NCBI GenBank assembly: GCA_004296885.1
Contig: SCVN01000023.1
Location: 62,001 to 126,000 of the forward strand
Reading direction: 5' to 3'
DNA: 64,000 nt
DNA from: Nitrospirota bacterium
GTDB taxonomy: Bacteria > Nitrospirota > Nitrospiria > Nitrospirales > Nitrospiraceae
How positions within the stretch are numbered: position 1 is the first letter of the stretch; each line of letters opens with the position of its first letter. Below, one piece after another: positions 34,643 through 43,122 of this stretch. Both the position numbers and the translations under genes were made by a program. The notes below the pieces were generated by a model. The model ran no database searches and had not been told where the DNA came from. It saw only the letters and a list, made by a program, of their open reading frames with translations.

Positions 34643-35151
34643 GTGAGCCGAGCGAGAAGACGCGCGCGACGATTACGGTGACGATGAAAGGGGAACGGCT
34701 GGGTGAGATCGGGCTGAAGTTTTATCCGGACGTGGCGCCGGGCCATGTGAAGAACTTTATCAAGCTGGCCCAGGAGAAGTTTTACGACGGGACGACGTTT
34801 CACCGAGTGATCCCCGGATTTATGATCCAGGGGGGCGATCCCAACAGCAAGCAGCCGGACCGATCCATGCACGGGATGGGTGGGCCGGGCCACCGGGTGA
34901 AGGCGGAGTTCAACAGTAAACCGCACAAGCGGGGCGTGTTGTCTATGGCCAGGTCGAACGATCCGGACAGCGCCGGCTCGCAGTTTTTCATTTGCGTGGC
35001 CGATGCCAATTTTCTGGATTGGCAGTATACGGCGTTCGGCGAGGTCGTGAGCGGGATGGATCTGGCGGACAAGATTGTCGCCGTGAAGCGGGACGGGCGG
35101 GACAATCCGCTCGAACGGGTCGAGATGACCGTGACCGTGTCGGAAGCCTGA
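34639..35151 (+). CDS. Cyclophilin-type peptidyl-prolyl cis-trans isomerase
   Basis: A 170-residue cyclophilin without signal peptide. The active-site stretch FHRVIPGFMIQGGDP (Arg and Phe in the catalytic core), the SQFFICVADANFLDWQYTAFG region and the opening ITVTMKGERLGEIGLKFYPDVAPGHVKNF (split) are classic. It speeds Xaa-Pro isomerisation in protein folding. GGGGAGGAG precedes the start at 34639, which overlaps the propeller gene stop (ATGA). The radical SAM gene follows after 31 bases. Confidence 0.93.
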   Translation: MSEPSEKTRATITVTMKGERLGEIGLKFYPDVAPGHVKNFIKLAQEKFYDGTTFHRVIPGFMIQGGDPNSKQPDRSMHGMGGPGHRVKAEFNSKPHKRGVLSMARSNDPDSAGSQFFICVADANFLDWQYTAFGEVVSGMDLADKIVAVKRDGRDNPLERVEMTVTVSEA

Positions 35152-35182
35152 ACCGAGCTTGCTTGCCGGTAGGGAGAAGGCC

Positions 35183-37042
35183 GTGAGCGACGCGATCAAA
35201 GTCGCGCTTGTGAATATGCCGTTCGGCTATTCCAAGTATCCGTCCATCCAATTGGGGACGCTTTCGGCCTTGCTGAAGTCTCAGGGGATCGGCGTCGCCA
35301 GCCACTATCTCAACCTCCGGTTTGCCCACAAGATCGGCGTGCCCTTGTATGAGCTGCTGTGCGAGAAGCGTGCGCTGCTTGGGGAGTGGCTCTTTTCCCA
35401 CCTGCTGTTCCGCGAGAACCCCAAGCATGCCGACTATCCCCGCACCTTCAAGCCAGTCTTCGAAGAGCTGGCTCGTGAAAGCGGTCACCCCATCTCGTAT
35501 TTTGAAGAACTGGCCGCCAGGGGAGCCCCGCAGTTTCTCACCTGGGCCATGACGGCGATCGATTGGGGGCAGTATCAGGTCGTCGGGTTCACTTCCACCT
35601 TCGACCAGAACGTGGCCAGTCTGTCCTTGGCCAAGCTCATCAAGGATATCTATCCGGACGTGCGGATCGTCTTCGGAGGAGCCAATTTCGACGGAGACAT
35701 GGGTCTCGAGCACCTCCGCGCCTTCCCCTGGATCGATTATGTGGTGGTGGGGGAGGGGGAGGAGGTGTTTCCCTCCTTGGTGAGGCAGATTCTCGAGGGC
35801 AACGAGGCCAGCCCGCCGAAAGGGGTGGCCTATCGCCGGGAGGGGCGGATTTGCTTCGAGCCGAATTCGAAACTTTTTTCCGAATTTCAGCGGATGGGGC
35901 CTCCCGATTACGACGATTATTTTCGACAGGTGGCCGAAATCGGCGGGGAGCCGTCAAGGGGCTTGGATCGTGTCCTGCTCTATGAAGGGTCCCGGGGGTG
36001 CTGGTGGGGTGAGAAGCATCACTGCACGTTCTGCGGTTTGAACGCCCAGAGCATGAAATTCCGGGCGAAGACTCCGGAGCAAGTGGCGCGGGAACTGGAC
36101 TACCTGTCCAGCCGCTACGACTCTACCCGGTTTCGTCTGGTGGACAACATCATCGACATGAAATACGTGGACAAGTTGTTCGGCCAGTTCGCGGCGGACC
36201 ACTTGGATCTGGACGTTTTTATCGAAACCAAGAGCAATCTGCACAAGAAACAGATTCAGACCCTCGCTCAGGGCGGGGTGAAATGCATGCAACCGGGCAT
36301 CGAGAGTTTGAGTCAGGCCCAGCTTCACGAGATGGACAAGGGCGTGAGCCCCATGCAAAACGTCCAGTGCTTGAAGTGGAGCTTGTACTACCATGTCGAT
36401 ATCTCCTGGAACATCCTGTTGGGCTTTCCTCATGAAACGGATGAGGACTACCGGAAACAGATCGAGCTGATTCCCTCTCTATTGCATCTTCAGCCTCCCC
36501 AAGGAGTCGGCAAGTTTTGGCTCGAGCGGTTCAGCCCTTATTTCACCAGGCCGGAACAGTACGGCATTCGCATCACGGGACCAGGATTAGCCTACCACTA
36601 TGTGTATGATCCCAAGGTGGTGGATTTGCGGAAAATCGCCTACGACTTCGAGTACGAGATCGACCATAAAGTCTCCCCGGGGCGCTACGAAGAGTTGACC
36701 CAGTTGGTTCGTGACTGGCAGCAGAGACATGCCTCCGCAGACAAGCCGTTTCTCTACTATTCCAAGTCCCTGAGCTATGTGACCGTCTACGATGGGCGGT
36801 CGAGCGACAGGCCGACGCGGACGCGCTACGACTGGCCGGCGTCCTCCATTCTCGAGTTGTGCAACGAAGCGCCCAAGTCCCTGGAGCAGATCCGGGCAGG
36901 GTTGAAGGAAGCGGGACGGGGGCAAGTCCCCGATCCCGCCTCGCTGGAAGACCTGTTCGCGGCCTTGATCGCTCGGCGCATCCTCTACGTCGAGCGCGGC
37001 AAGTACTTTACCCTCGCCCTTCCCACCAACTCGACGTTCTAA
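35183..37042 (+). CDS. Orphan B12-type radical SAM protein of the RiPP-maturation family
   Basis: A 619-residue enzyme. The N-terminal part (about 1-270) is a cobalamin-binding-like Rossmann region (VALVNMPFGYSKYPSIQLGT, VVGFTSTFDQN, VFGGANFDG, VVVGEGEEVFP) without a clear DxHxxG. The radical SAM core begins at RGCWWGEKHHCTFCGLN: cysteines spaced C-X7-C-X2-C rather than C-X3-C-X2-C. This wording matches the family annotated as RiPP maturation radical SAM protein 1 (TIGR03975), whose members methylate or otherwise modify peptides. No precursor peptide gene is found next to it. The GTG at 35183 has AGGGAGAAGG upstream. Confidence 0.8.
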   Translation: MSDAIKVALVNMPFGYSKYPSIQLGTLSALLKSQGIGVASHYLNLRFAHKIGVPLYELLCEKRALLGEWLFSHLLFRENPKHADYPRTFKPVFEELARESGHPISYFEELAARGAPQFLTWAMTAIDWGQYQVVGFTSTFDQNVASLSLAKLIKDIYPDVRIVFGGANFDGDMGLEHLRAFPWIDYVVVGEGEEVFPSLVRQILEGNEASPPKGVAYRREGRICFEPNSKLFSEFQRMGPPDYDDYFRQVAEIGGEPSRGLDRVLLYEGSRGCWWGEKHHCTFCGLNAQSMKFRAKTPEQVARELDYLSSRYDSTRFRLVDNIIDMKYVDKLFGQFAADHLDLDVFIETKSNLHKKQIQTLAQGGVKCMQPGIESLSQAQLHEMDKGVSPMQNVQCLKWSLYYHVDISWNILLGFPHETDEDYRKQIELIPSLLHLQPPQGVGKFWLERFSPYFTRPEQYGIRITGPGLAYHYVYDPKVVDLRKIAYDFEYEIDHKVSPGRYEELTQLVRDWQQRHASADKPFLYYSKSLSYVTVYDGRSSDRPTRTRYDWPASSILELCNEAPKSLEQIRAGLKEAGRGQVPDPASLEDLFAALIARRILYVERGKYFTLALPTNSTF

Positions 37043-37125
37043 GTCACGCTGCGGTGTTTCCTTGCCTCGCGGCGCCCAGCGGCCGAGAGGGGTGTCTGGC
37101 GATCGGCTCCTGGATGTCATGATAG

Positions 37126-37155
37126 TTGACATAGTGACAGGTTATTTGCTATACC
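37126..37155 (+). promoter_or_regulatory. Candidate promoter and operator of the molybdate island regulator
   Basis: TTGACA (37126-37131) and TATACC (37150-37155) are 18 bases apart. The region also has half-site words GTCA and TGAC (GTCATGATAGTTGAC, then TAGTGACAG) and an imperfect dyad GGTTAT-TTGC-TATACC. The transcript would start only a base or two before the ATG at 37164, implying a leaderless or near-leaderless message. Confidence 0.45.
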
Positions 37156-37163
37156 GCGGTCCC

Positions 37164-38339
37164 ATGGGGAAAAACAGCCGCGCCGAACCGATCGCAAACA
37201 TCGAGAATCGCTTGCGCAGCTTGCGTATCGCCAAGGGGCTTTCGCAGGGAGCTCTGGCTGGCATGGCCGGAGTCACGCGCCAGGCCATCTATGCCATCGA
37301 AGGCAGCCAGTATTTGCCTACGACGGCGGTGGCGCTGCGCCTAGCCGGCGCCCTCGACTGTCGGGTCGAAGATCTCTTCAGTCTCATTGCCGGTGGAGAG
37401 ATCGTCGAAGGGGAGTTGGTCGGGTCTCTTCCGTCCGATCCGGTCCAGGCCCGCGTCAAAGTGGCGAGGGTTGGAAGTCGCCTATTGGTCAGGCCGGTTG
37501 CAGGGCTGGGGGAAGTGTTGAACTTTACCGTCCCGGCCGATGGGCTGCTCGTTGGGTCTCCCACCGCGTTACGCCGGACTGTGCGGGAAGGGGATCGCGT
37601 GCGGGTCCGACTCCTGAGAGATCGCCGGATCGTGGATGGAGAGATCGTCGTGGCTGGCTGCGATCCGGCCATCTTTCTCGCCGGTGAGTATCTCCGCCGC
37701 CGGCAGGACCAGACGACGGTCGTCGAATGGTCCATGGGGAGTTCTGCCGCCATGGAAGCGCTCAAACGGGGAGAGGTACATGTAGCCGGTCTCCACATTG
37801 TGGACCCGAAGTCCGGCGAATCGAACCTGCCCTACCTACGTCGTCACTGGAAGGGACCGGAGGTCCAAGTGGTGACCTTCGCCTCCTGGGAGCAGGGGCT
37901 GATGGTCAGGCACGGCAATCCGAAGGGCATCAAAGGGGTGGGGGATCTGACGCGCAAGGGCGTGGTCTTGATCAATCGCGAAGCAGGGGCCGGCGCGCGG
38001 CTGTTGCTGGACCAAAAGTTGGCAGCGGCCGGTATCAAAGTCGATCAGGTTAAGGGGTACCAGCGAAGCGCTAGCTCTCACCTGGAAGTCGCGCGTCTGA
38101 TCGCGGAAGGGCAGGCGGATGTCGGAATGGGGGTGCGGTCGGCCGCACGTTTATTGGGGTTGGAATTCCTGCCGTTGCAGGAGGAACGGTACGACTTAGT
38201 CATTCCTACGCGATATTTTGCCGACCATCCAGGCTTGGAACGATTGCTGGATATCTTGGTCAGCCGTCCGTTTCGCACCGAAGTCGAGGCCTTGGGCGGA
38301 TATGACACGCGGGAAACCGGAAAGGTTCAGACGTTGTGA
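37164..38339 (+). CDS. XRE-family regulator with C-terminal molybdate-binding-like domain (COG1910 type)
   Basis: A 391-residue regulator. Residues about 14-75 are an XRE helix-turn-helix (LRIAKGLSQGALAGMAGVTR, IYAIEGSQYLPTTAVALRLA). Residues about 190-380 are a periplasmic-binding-protein-like ligand domain (MGSSAAMEALKRGEVHVAGLH, INREAGAGARLLLDQKL, SSHLEVARLIAEGQADVGMG), as in COG1910 proteins that sense molybdate-like ligands in the cytoplasm. The middle segment (85-185) is unassigned. It stands first in a run of molybdate transport genes and is probably the local regulator. The start at 37164 is supported by the promoter just upstream. Confidence 0.8.
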   Translation: MGKNSRAEPIANIENRLRSLRIAKGLSQGALAGMAGVTRQAIYAIEGSQYLPTTAVALRLAGALDCRVEDLFSLIAGGEIVEGELVGSLPSDPVQARVKVARVGSRLLVRPVAGLGEVLNFTVPADGLLVGSPTALRRTVREGDRVRVRLLRDRRIVDGEIVVAGCDPAIFLAGEYLRRRQDQTTVVEWSMGSSAAMEALKRGEVHVAGLHIVDPKSGESNLPYLRRHWKGPEVQVVTFASWEQGLMVRHGNPKGIKGVGDLTRKGVVLINREAGAGARLLLDQKLAAAGIKVDQVKGYQRSASSHLEVARLIAEGQADVGMGVRSAARLLGLEFLPLQEERYDLVIPTRYFADHPGLERLLDILVSRPFRTEVEALGGYDTRETGKVQTL

Positions 38340-38376
38340 GGCGAACCGCATCATGGCGCATCGGCAGGGGAGAGTC

Positions 38377-39198
38377 ATGAGTCGATCGTGGATTGTTTGG
38401 CTGCCGGCTGCAAGCTTGTTCGTCGGCATGTCGCTGGGCACCGCATCCTTGGCCGAGCCGGTCGCCGAAACGCTGGTGATCGGCGCATCGCCCAGCATGA
38501 AAGGGCCGATTGAGGCGGTGGGGCGAGCGTTCGAGCGGGCCCATCCGAGCGTGAAGGTCAAAGTGTATTACGACTCTGGGCTGGACCTGAGGCAGATGAT
38601 TGCCACGGTGGGCAACGACCACAGGTTCTTTCTCGGGAGTGGTCCGATTGACGTGGTGGCGCCGGGCGGCGACGAGCTGCTCACGCGATTGGAGTCCAAG
38701 TATTACGTCCTGCCCGGCACGAAGCGCTCTTACGCGGCCGTTCCTCTTGTGCTGGTCGTTCCGGTCGCGCTCGTAGAGGCGCCGGCTTCGTTCGATGAAC
38801 TGGGCCCGGGGGGCAGATACCGGATTGCGATCTCGGATCCGACCTTGACGGAGTTGGGGCGGCAGACTGGGCAGCTCTTTGAGTCCCTCGGCATTGCCGA
38901 TGACGTGAAGGCGCGGCTGGATGTCGCCTCGGATGCGCGGGGCGTGTTGGATCATCTGCTGCTGGGACAGGCGGATGTCGGCATTCTGTTCGGTCCGGAT
39001 GCCGTGTTGGAGCAGGAACGGGTTCGCATCGTGGCGACGGCGGACAGGCCGACCGTCCAGCCGACCGTTCATTCGATGGCGATGCATCGTTACTGTCGAG
39101 ACCGGACGTTGTGCCTGGAATTCCTTGCCTTTGCCGAGTCCTCGGATGCGCAAGCCATTGTGCGGTCTTTGGGCTATACGACGCCCGGTGAGCCGTAA
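38377..39198 (+). CDS. ModA-like periplasmic substrate-binding protein, divergent
   Basis: A 273-residue exported binding protein. A signal peptide ends near SLGTASLAEP. The fold begins LVIGASPSMKGPIEAVGRAF and includes VKVKVYYDSGLDLRQMIA, GPIDVVAPGGDELLTRLE and LLLGQADVGILFGPDAV, the layout of ModA/WtpA-type proteins. It is more divergent from ModA than the proteins at 41911 and 45862, and the canonical Ser in the first loop is shifted (GASPS). It lies 37 bases after the regulator gene. GGGGAGAG precedes the start at 38377. The ligand is not evident. Confidence 0.72.
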   Translation: MSRSWIVWLPAASLFVGMSLGTASLAEPVAETLVIGASPSMKGPIEAVGRAFERAHPSVKVKVYYDSGLDLRQMIATVGNDHRFFLGSGPIDVVAPGGDELLTRLESKYYVLPGTKRSYAAVPLVLVVPVALVEAPASFDELGPGGRYRIAISDPTLTELGRQTGQLFESLGIADDVKARLDVASDARGVLDHLLLGQADVGILFGPDAVLEQERVRIVATADRPTVQPTVHSMAMHRYCRDRTLCLEFLAFAESSDAQAIVRSLGYTTPGEP

Positions 39199-39209
39199 AA
39201 AATTTTACG
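39194..39209. promoter_or_regulatory. CGTAAAA-AA-TTTTACG palindrome in an AT-rich spacer (candidate operator)
   Basis: The 16-base inverted repeat (7-base arms, 2-base centre) includes the stop codon of the binding-protein gene and lies in an AT-rich 101-base spacer before the lipoprotein gene. A TATACT (39221-39226) follows. The loop is too short for a terminator hairpin, so a protein site is more plausible. Confidence 0.35.
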
Positions 39210-39299
39210 TTTCATGTCAGTATACTTTTAAAATTAACAGTAAACTTGTCTTTTATGGAGCGATGTCCGTGAAGTGTCTGGTCGGAGAAGGAGATTGAG

Positions 39300-39965
39300 A
39301 TGACACGAAAAAGGATCGATCGGTGGTCCAACGCAGTGATCGGAGCGGTCTTGGCCGGCTGGTTGTTGTCACTGTTCGGCTGTGCGCGGCTGCCATACAC
39401 AGTCCAGACTGTCCATGAAGACCAGCGGGCGGTCGTCACGATCCAGCGGGAGGTCAAGCCGGCTGGGTACAGCCATCCGGTTCAGATCAGCGCCCAGGAT
39501 CTGGCCGTCATGCTCGGTTCGTTCTCCTTTCGGGAGAAACAGAAATTGCCGCTTCGGTGGTTTGCCGAAGAAACGCCGCCGAAAAGGATCTTCCGGCAGG
39601 ACGAGCTTGAGGCGCTGGTTCTGTTCCTTGCCGAGGCCTTGCAGAAGGCGGGGCCGGAGGAACGGGTCCATTTTACGGTACTGGCTCCCGGCATGAACCC
39701 CGCCCTCGAGCGAGACACCACGGACGGCTGGATCGCCGTCCGCGGTCCCTACTTCCATCTCACCCTCGAGCATTACCACGCGCAATTTTCAATCCGGAAG
39801 GAGGAGATGTGGGATCTCCGCTATCCCGCGATCCCGCCTGAGCCCGGCACCTTCCTGCTCTATTTTGAGCCGAATCGCTTTTGGAGCACCGATCCGACGG
39901 TGAACGAGCGGGGCCTGTTGTACCGCGACTTTCTCAAGTCCGCGATCCTGCCCGGCAGCAAGTAG
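39300..39965 (+). CDS. Lipoprotein of the island, paralogue A
   Basis: A 221-residue lipoprotein (lipobox SLFGC, then ARLPYTVQ). The mature part has SHPVQISAQDLAVMLGSFSF, KRIFRQDELEALVLFLAEALQKA, RVHFTVLAPG and GPYFHLTLEHYHAQ. I recognise no named domain, but the minus-strand lipoprotein at 45118-45849 is a clear paralogue. It shares the SHPxxxxxxxLxxLL, FRxDExxxL and RVxFxL positions. It sits directly upstream of the porin gene, so it may be a periplasmic or outer-membrane partner of that channel. GGAGAAGGAG precedes the ATG. Confidence 0.75.
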   Translation: MTRKRIDRWSNAVIGAVLAGWLLSLFGCARLPYTVQTVHEDQRAVVTIQREVKPAGYSHPVQISAQDLAVMLGSFSFREKQKLPLRWFAEETPPKRIFRQDELEALVLFLAEALQKAGPEERVHFTVLAPGMNPALERDTTDGWIAVRGPYFHLTLEHYHAQFSIRKEEMWDLRYPAIPPEPGTFLLYFEPNRFWSTDPTVNERGLLYRDFLKSAILPGSK

Positions 39966-40018
39966 CCCATATCGGTACGGACGAGACCGTTCATTTGCTC
40001 TTATTGATGGAGGTGGCC

Positions 40019-41794
40019 ATGAGCCGATGGGCTCGGTTGATCGATACAGTGAAAGCCAAAACCTTCTTGATAAACATGCTGGCTCTGGCCGGCATGGCGA
40101 TCGGCTTCTTGGCCGGTCCCCTGGATGCCGTGGCCGTGGATTCGGGCCAGCTGATCGAAAAAGACGGCCAGTATGTCTTTGTGGAAAGCCAGGACCCGGC
40201 GTTGCGGCTCCTCATGGATCGGGCGTTTGAGAAGGGCCTCATTACCAAAGAGGAGTATGCGCAGGCCCTCAAGGAATCGGAAACCCATCGGTACCAGACC
40301 CAGGTTCCGTTCAAGCTCTGGTATGATCGGGGCTTCAATATCTCCACGAACGACAATGCCTTCTTCCTCAAGATTCGCGGCCGGGCCATGTTCCGGGAAA
40401 CGACGCGATTTCGAAACGATGCCTGGCGCAACCCGGGCGATGCCAAGAATTATCCGGAACTCCTTGGCGTGTTCGGGGATTATCGCGCGAACCGCTCGAC
40501 GAACGACGCCACCTATTTCAATCTTCGGCGCGCACGCCTGCTGTTTTCGGGGCACGTCTTCAATCCGGATTTTAAATATTTCGTGCAAATGGGATTCGAA
40601 ACTGCGGAGAACGCCCAGACCCCAGGCGCGGCCAATCTCCTCGACTTCTACGTCACCAGCACCCATTTCCCGTTGTTCAACGTCCAGGTCGGGCAGTATA
40701 AGGTCTTTTTCAACCGCTCACAAATTAACAATACCGCCTCCATGCAGTTCGCCGAGCGGGCGCCGATTCAGGACGCCTTTACGGCCAACGGACTGAATCG
40801 CCGCGACATCGGGATCACGATCATGAACGACGACGAACTGTACCCGGTGAACTATTACCTCGGCGTTTTCAACGGCAGCGGTCCCCTCTTCACCCGCTAC
40901 GGGGCCTATGACAGCGAAGAGCCGACTCCCAACTGTCCGGGCGGGCAAACCGGCGGTAACCCGGTCCCTTCTCCAGCAAGCTGCCCGACCAATCAACGAA
41001 ACTTGAACGCGAACTTCAGGGGAAGCTCGATCAGTCAACTCATGTATACGGCCCGAGTGATGTGGAATGTCATGGGACGGCCAGGCTACGGCGAGGGCGA
41101 CCTGGCCTATTCGGAAACGCCTCAATGGGCGATCGGAGGGAACATCGCCTACAACCCGCAGATCAATACCAGCAGCGACAATGCCTTCATCGGTATCGAC
41201 CTGGCGAATCTCAATTGGCGCCGGTCATTGGCCACATTCGGGAACGGCCGACAACTCGGATGGGGCATCGTGGACTATACGACCTGGGGACTGGACACCA
41301 TTTTCAAGTACCGAGGCTTCTCATTCCAGGGGGAGTACTACTTCAAAAACATCACCCGCCATGAGAAAGGGTTGCCCTGCATGCAGCGCGTGTCGGCCGC
41401 CGCGGCTTGCTCGGTGTTTGCTCCGTCGCTGCTGGGGAATGCGAGCGGGTTTTACGTCCAGTCCGGCTACTACCTCATTCCCCGCTATCTCGAATTCGCC
41501 GCTCGCTATTCCTATTGGGATCCGGATTCCGGCGTCGGCGGCGATCTGATCAAGCAAGTGGATGCGTCCATCAATTTCTTCCCCTTCGGGGTCTACGACT
41601 ATCAAGTCATGCTCACCTATTCGAATCAGGCGATGGGCACCGGCGGCTATGCGATCGGCCGCAGCGCGCCCTTGCCCGCCGTCGGGCCATTGAGCAGCGC
41701 GTCATCCTATCCTTCGGGCACGGTGCCCTTGGATGCGAAGGGGGGGGCGTTGATCGACAATACGATCCGTCTGCAGTTGCAAATCTTCTTCTAA
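40019..41794 (+). CDS. Outer membrane porin (OprP/OprO-like), paralogue A
   Basis: A 591-residue protein with a signal peptide (about 1-40), a short N-terminal segment (SGQLIEKDGQYVFVESQDPA; GLITKEEYAQALKES) and a long beta-barrel region ending in Phe (RLQLQIFF), the usual outer-membrane sorting end. The barrel strands FNLRRARLLFSGHVFNPDFKY and FNVQVGQYKVFFNRSQINN are typical of phosphate-selective porin O/P family proteins. The minus-strand gene at 46705-48345 is its paralogue. TGGAGG lies before the ATG at 40019. It is between a lipoprotein and modA. Confidence 0.85.
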   Translation: MSRWARLIDTVKAKTFLINMLALAGMAIGFLAGPLDAVAVDSGQLIEKDGQYVFVESQDPALRLLMDRAFEKGLITKEEYAQALKESETHRYQTQVPFKLWYDRGFNISTNDNAFFLKIRGRAMFRETTRFRNDAWRNPGDAKNYPELLGVFGDYRANRSTNDATYFNLRRARLLFSGHVFNPDFKYFVQMGFETAENAQTPGAANLLDFYVTSTHFPLFNVQVGQYKVFFNRSQINNTASMQFAERAPIQDAFTANGLNRRDIGITIMNDDELYPVNYYLGVFNGSGPLFTRYGAYDSEEPTPNCPGGQTGGNPVPSPASCPTNQRNLNANFRGSSISQLMYTARVMWNVMGRPGYGEGDLAYSETPQWAIGGNIAYNPQINTSSDNAFIGIDLANLNWRRSLATFGNGRQLGWGIVDYTTWGLDTIFKYRGFSFQGEYYFKNITRHEKGLPCMQRVSAAAACSVFAPSLLGNASGFYVQSGYYLIPRYLEFAARYSYWDPDSGVGGDLIKQVDASINFFPFGVYDYQVMLTYSNQAMGTGGYAIGRSAPLPAVGPLSSASSYPSGTVPLDAKGGALIDNTIRLQLQIFF

Positions 41795-41803
41795 GGCGGT
41801 GTC

Positions 41804-41832
41804 TTGCGCGGCGGGCGGCCTGCCAGTATAGT
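41804..41832 (+). promoter_or_regulatory. Candidate sigma-70 promoter for modA
   Basis: TTGCGC (41804-41809) and TATAGT (41827-41832) are 17 bases apart in the 116-base spacer upstream of modA. It gives a leader of about 72 bases. Confidence 0.45.
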
Positions 41833-41910
41833 GGCGGTGGTTCGGATCGGTACACGAAGAGACATCGGTCGAATGCCGTGGCGTCAGGAGAGTCTATACG
41901 TGGAGGAGCG

Positions 41911-42717
41911 ATGATGATCGTTGGGAAAATGGCGCCTATTCTGCTTGCAACTTGGGTTGTCGTGGCGGTCTGTATGGTGGTTTTTGGAATGGGAGGACTT
42001 GCGTCGGCCTCAGGCGAGGAGTTGACCATCGCCGCTGCCTCCGACTTGAATTTCGCGTTCAAGAAGATCGTGTCGGACTTTGAGAAAGCGACGGGTACTC
42101 ATGTCAGGCTTTCCCTGGGGTCATCGGGCAATTTTTTCTCTCAGATTCAGCACGGGGCTCCGTACGATCTCTATTTCTCGGCGGATATCCGCTACCCCCA
42201 GAAGCTGGAACAGACCGGCCATGCGGTGCCCGGCTCCCTCTACAAGTATGCCGTCGGGCGGATTGTGGTCTGGACGCCCAAATCGTCTCCGGTGCCTGTG
42301 TCGCAAGTGGGCATGGACGCGTTGCTGGACCCCTCAATCAAAAAGATCGCCATTGCCAACCCGAAACATGCCCCCTATGGGCGGGCCGCCATCGCGGCGA
42401 TGGAGCATTTCAAGATTTACGACCGGGTCAAGGAGAAGCTTGTGCTGGGTGAGAACATCTCCCAGGCCGCCCAGTTTGTCGAATCCGGCGCGGCCGACAT
42501 CGGAATCGTCGCCTTGTCGCTGGCGTCGGCACCGGCCATGAAAGAAGCCGGCCAGTATTGGGAAATTCCTGCGGCATCCCATCCGGCGCTCGAGCAGGGA
42601 GCGGTCATCGTGGCGGGTACGAAACAACAACAGGCGGCCAAGGCCTTTTTGGATTTTCTGAAGGGGCCGGAGGGACGGCAGGTCATGGCCGGCTACGGAT
42701 TCGTATCACCCGAATAA
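41911..42717 (+). CDS. modA: Molybdate ABC transporter, periplasmic binding protein ModA
   Basis: A 268-residue exported protein. The signal peptide runs to about GLASASG. The mature fold has LTIAAASDLNFAF (first oxyanion Ser), LSLGSSGNFFSQI (second Ser), IANPKHAPYGRAA and GAADIGIVALSLA, all at positions used by E. coli ModA to hold molybdate or tungstate. It delivers the anion to ModBC encoded 400 bases downstream. GGAGGAG is four and seven bases before two adjacent ATGs, so 41914 may be the true start. Confidence 0.9.
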   Translation: MMIVGKMAPILLATWVVVAVCMVVFGMGGLASASGEELTIAAASDLNFAFKKIVSDFEKATGTHVRLSLGSSGNFFSQIQHGAPYDLYFSADIRYPQKLEQTGHAVPGSLYKYAVGRIVVWTPKSSPVPVSQVGMDALLDPSIKKIAIANPKHAPYGRAAIAAMEHFKIYDRVKEKLVLGENISQAAQFVESGAADIGIVALSLASAPAMKEAGQYWEIPAASHPALEQGAVIVAGTKQQQAAKAFLDFLKGPEGRQVMAGYGFVSPE

Positions 42718-42734
42718 CCCCGGACGGGATTCCT

Positions 42735-43073
42735 GTGCGCCTACCAGAACTTTCCGTTGGTCTTCGCCGATGGTTGAGTGTAGCCGGGCTGGCGCTGCTG
42801 GCTACTCTGGTCGGATGCGCCGAGGGGGCCCGGTTTGTGCGCGTGGATGAGCAGGGGGGCCTCGTGATCTACCCGCTCAAAAAGGATCGGGAGAGCATCT
42901 ACGCCTCGCCGTTCCGCGCAGAAGCCTTGAAAATGATTGAAGCGCATTGCCACGGAGCCTACCTGATCACGAAAGACGGGGAGACGAAGCCGGAGATGCG
43001 GGCGACCGGCCTCGACGCGGATGAACCATTGACCGCGAAGCGTTTTTGGGGACTTCAATTTCGGTGCAAATGA
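42735..43073 (+). CDS. Small lipoprotein between modA and modB
   Basis: A 112-residue protein read from GTG 42735. The signal peptide ends in LVGC, and Cys is followed by AEGARFVRVDEQGGLVIYPLK. The mature 80 residues have one more Cys pair (AHCHGAY and FRCK). No domain recognised. It sits between modA and modB, so it is probably co-transcribed and may be an accessory of uptake. The ribosome binding site is weak. Confidence 0.6.
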   Translation: MRLPELSVGLRRWLSVAGLALLATLVGCAEGARFVRVDEQGGLVIYPLKKDRESIYASPFRAEALKMIEAHCHGAYLITKDGETKPEMRATGLDADEPLTAKRFWGLQFRCK

Positions 43074-43122
43074 CGGACATCGTCACGTCTTTGTTGCATG
43101 AGGTGAGGAGGAGCGGGCCGTC

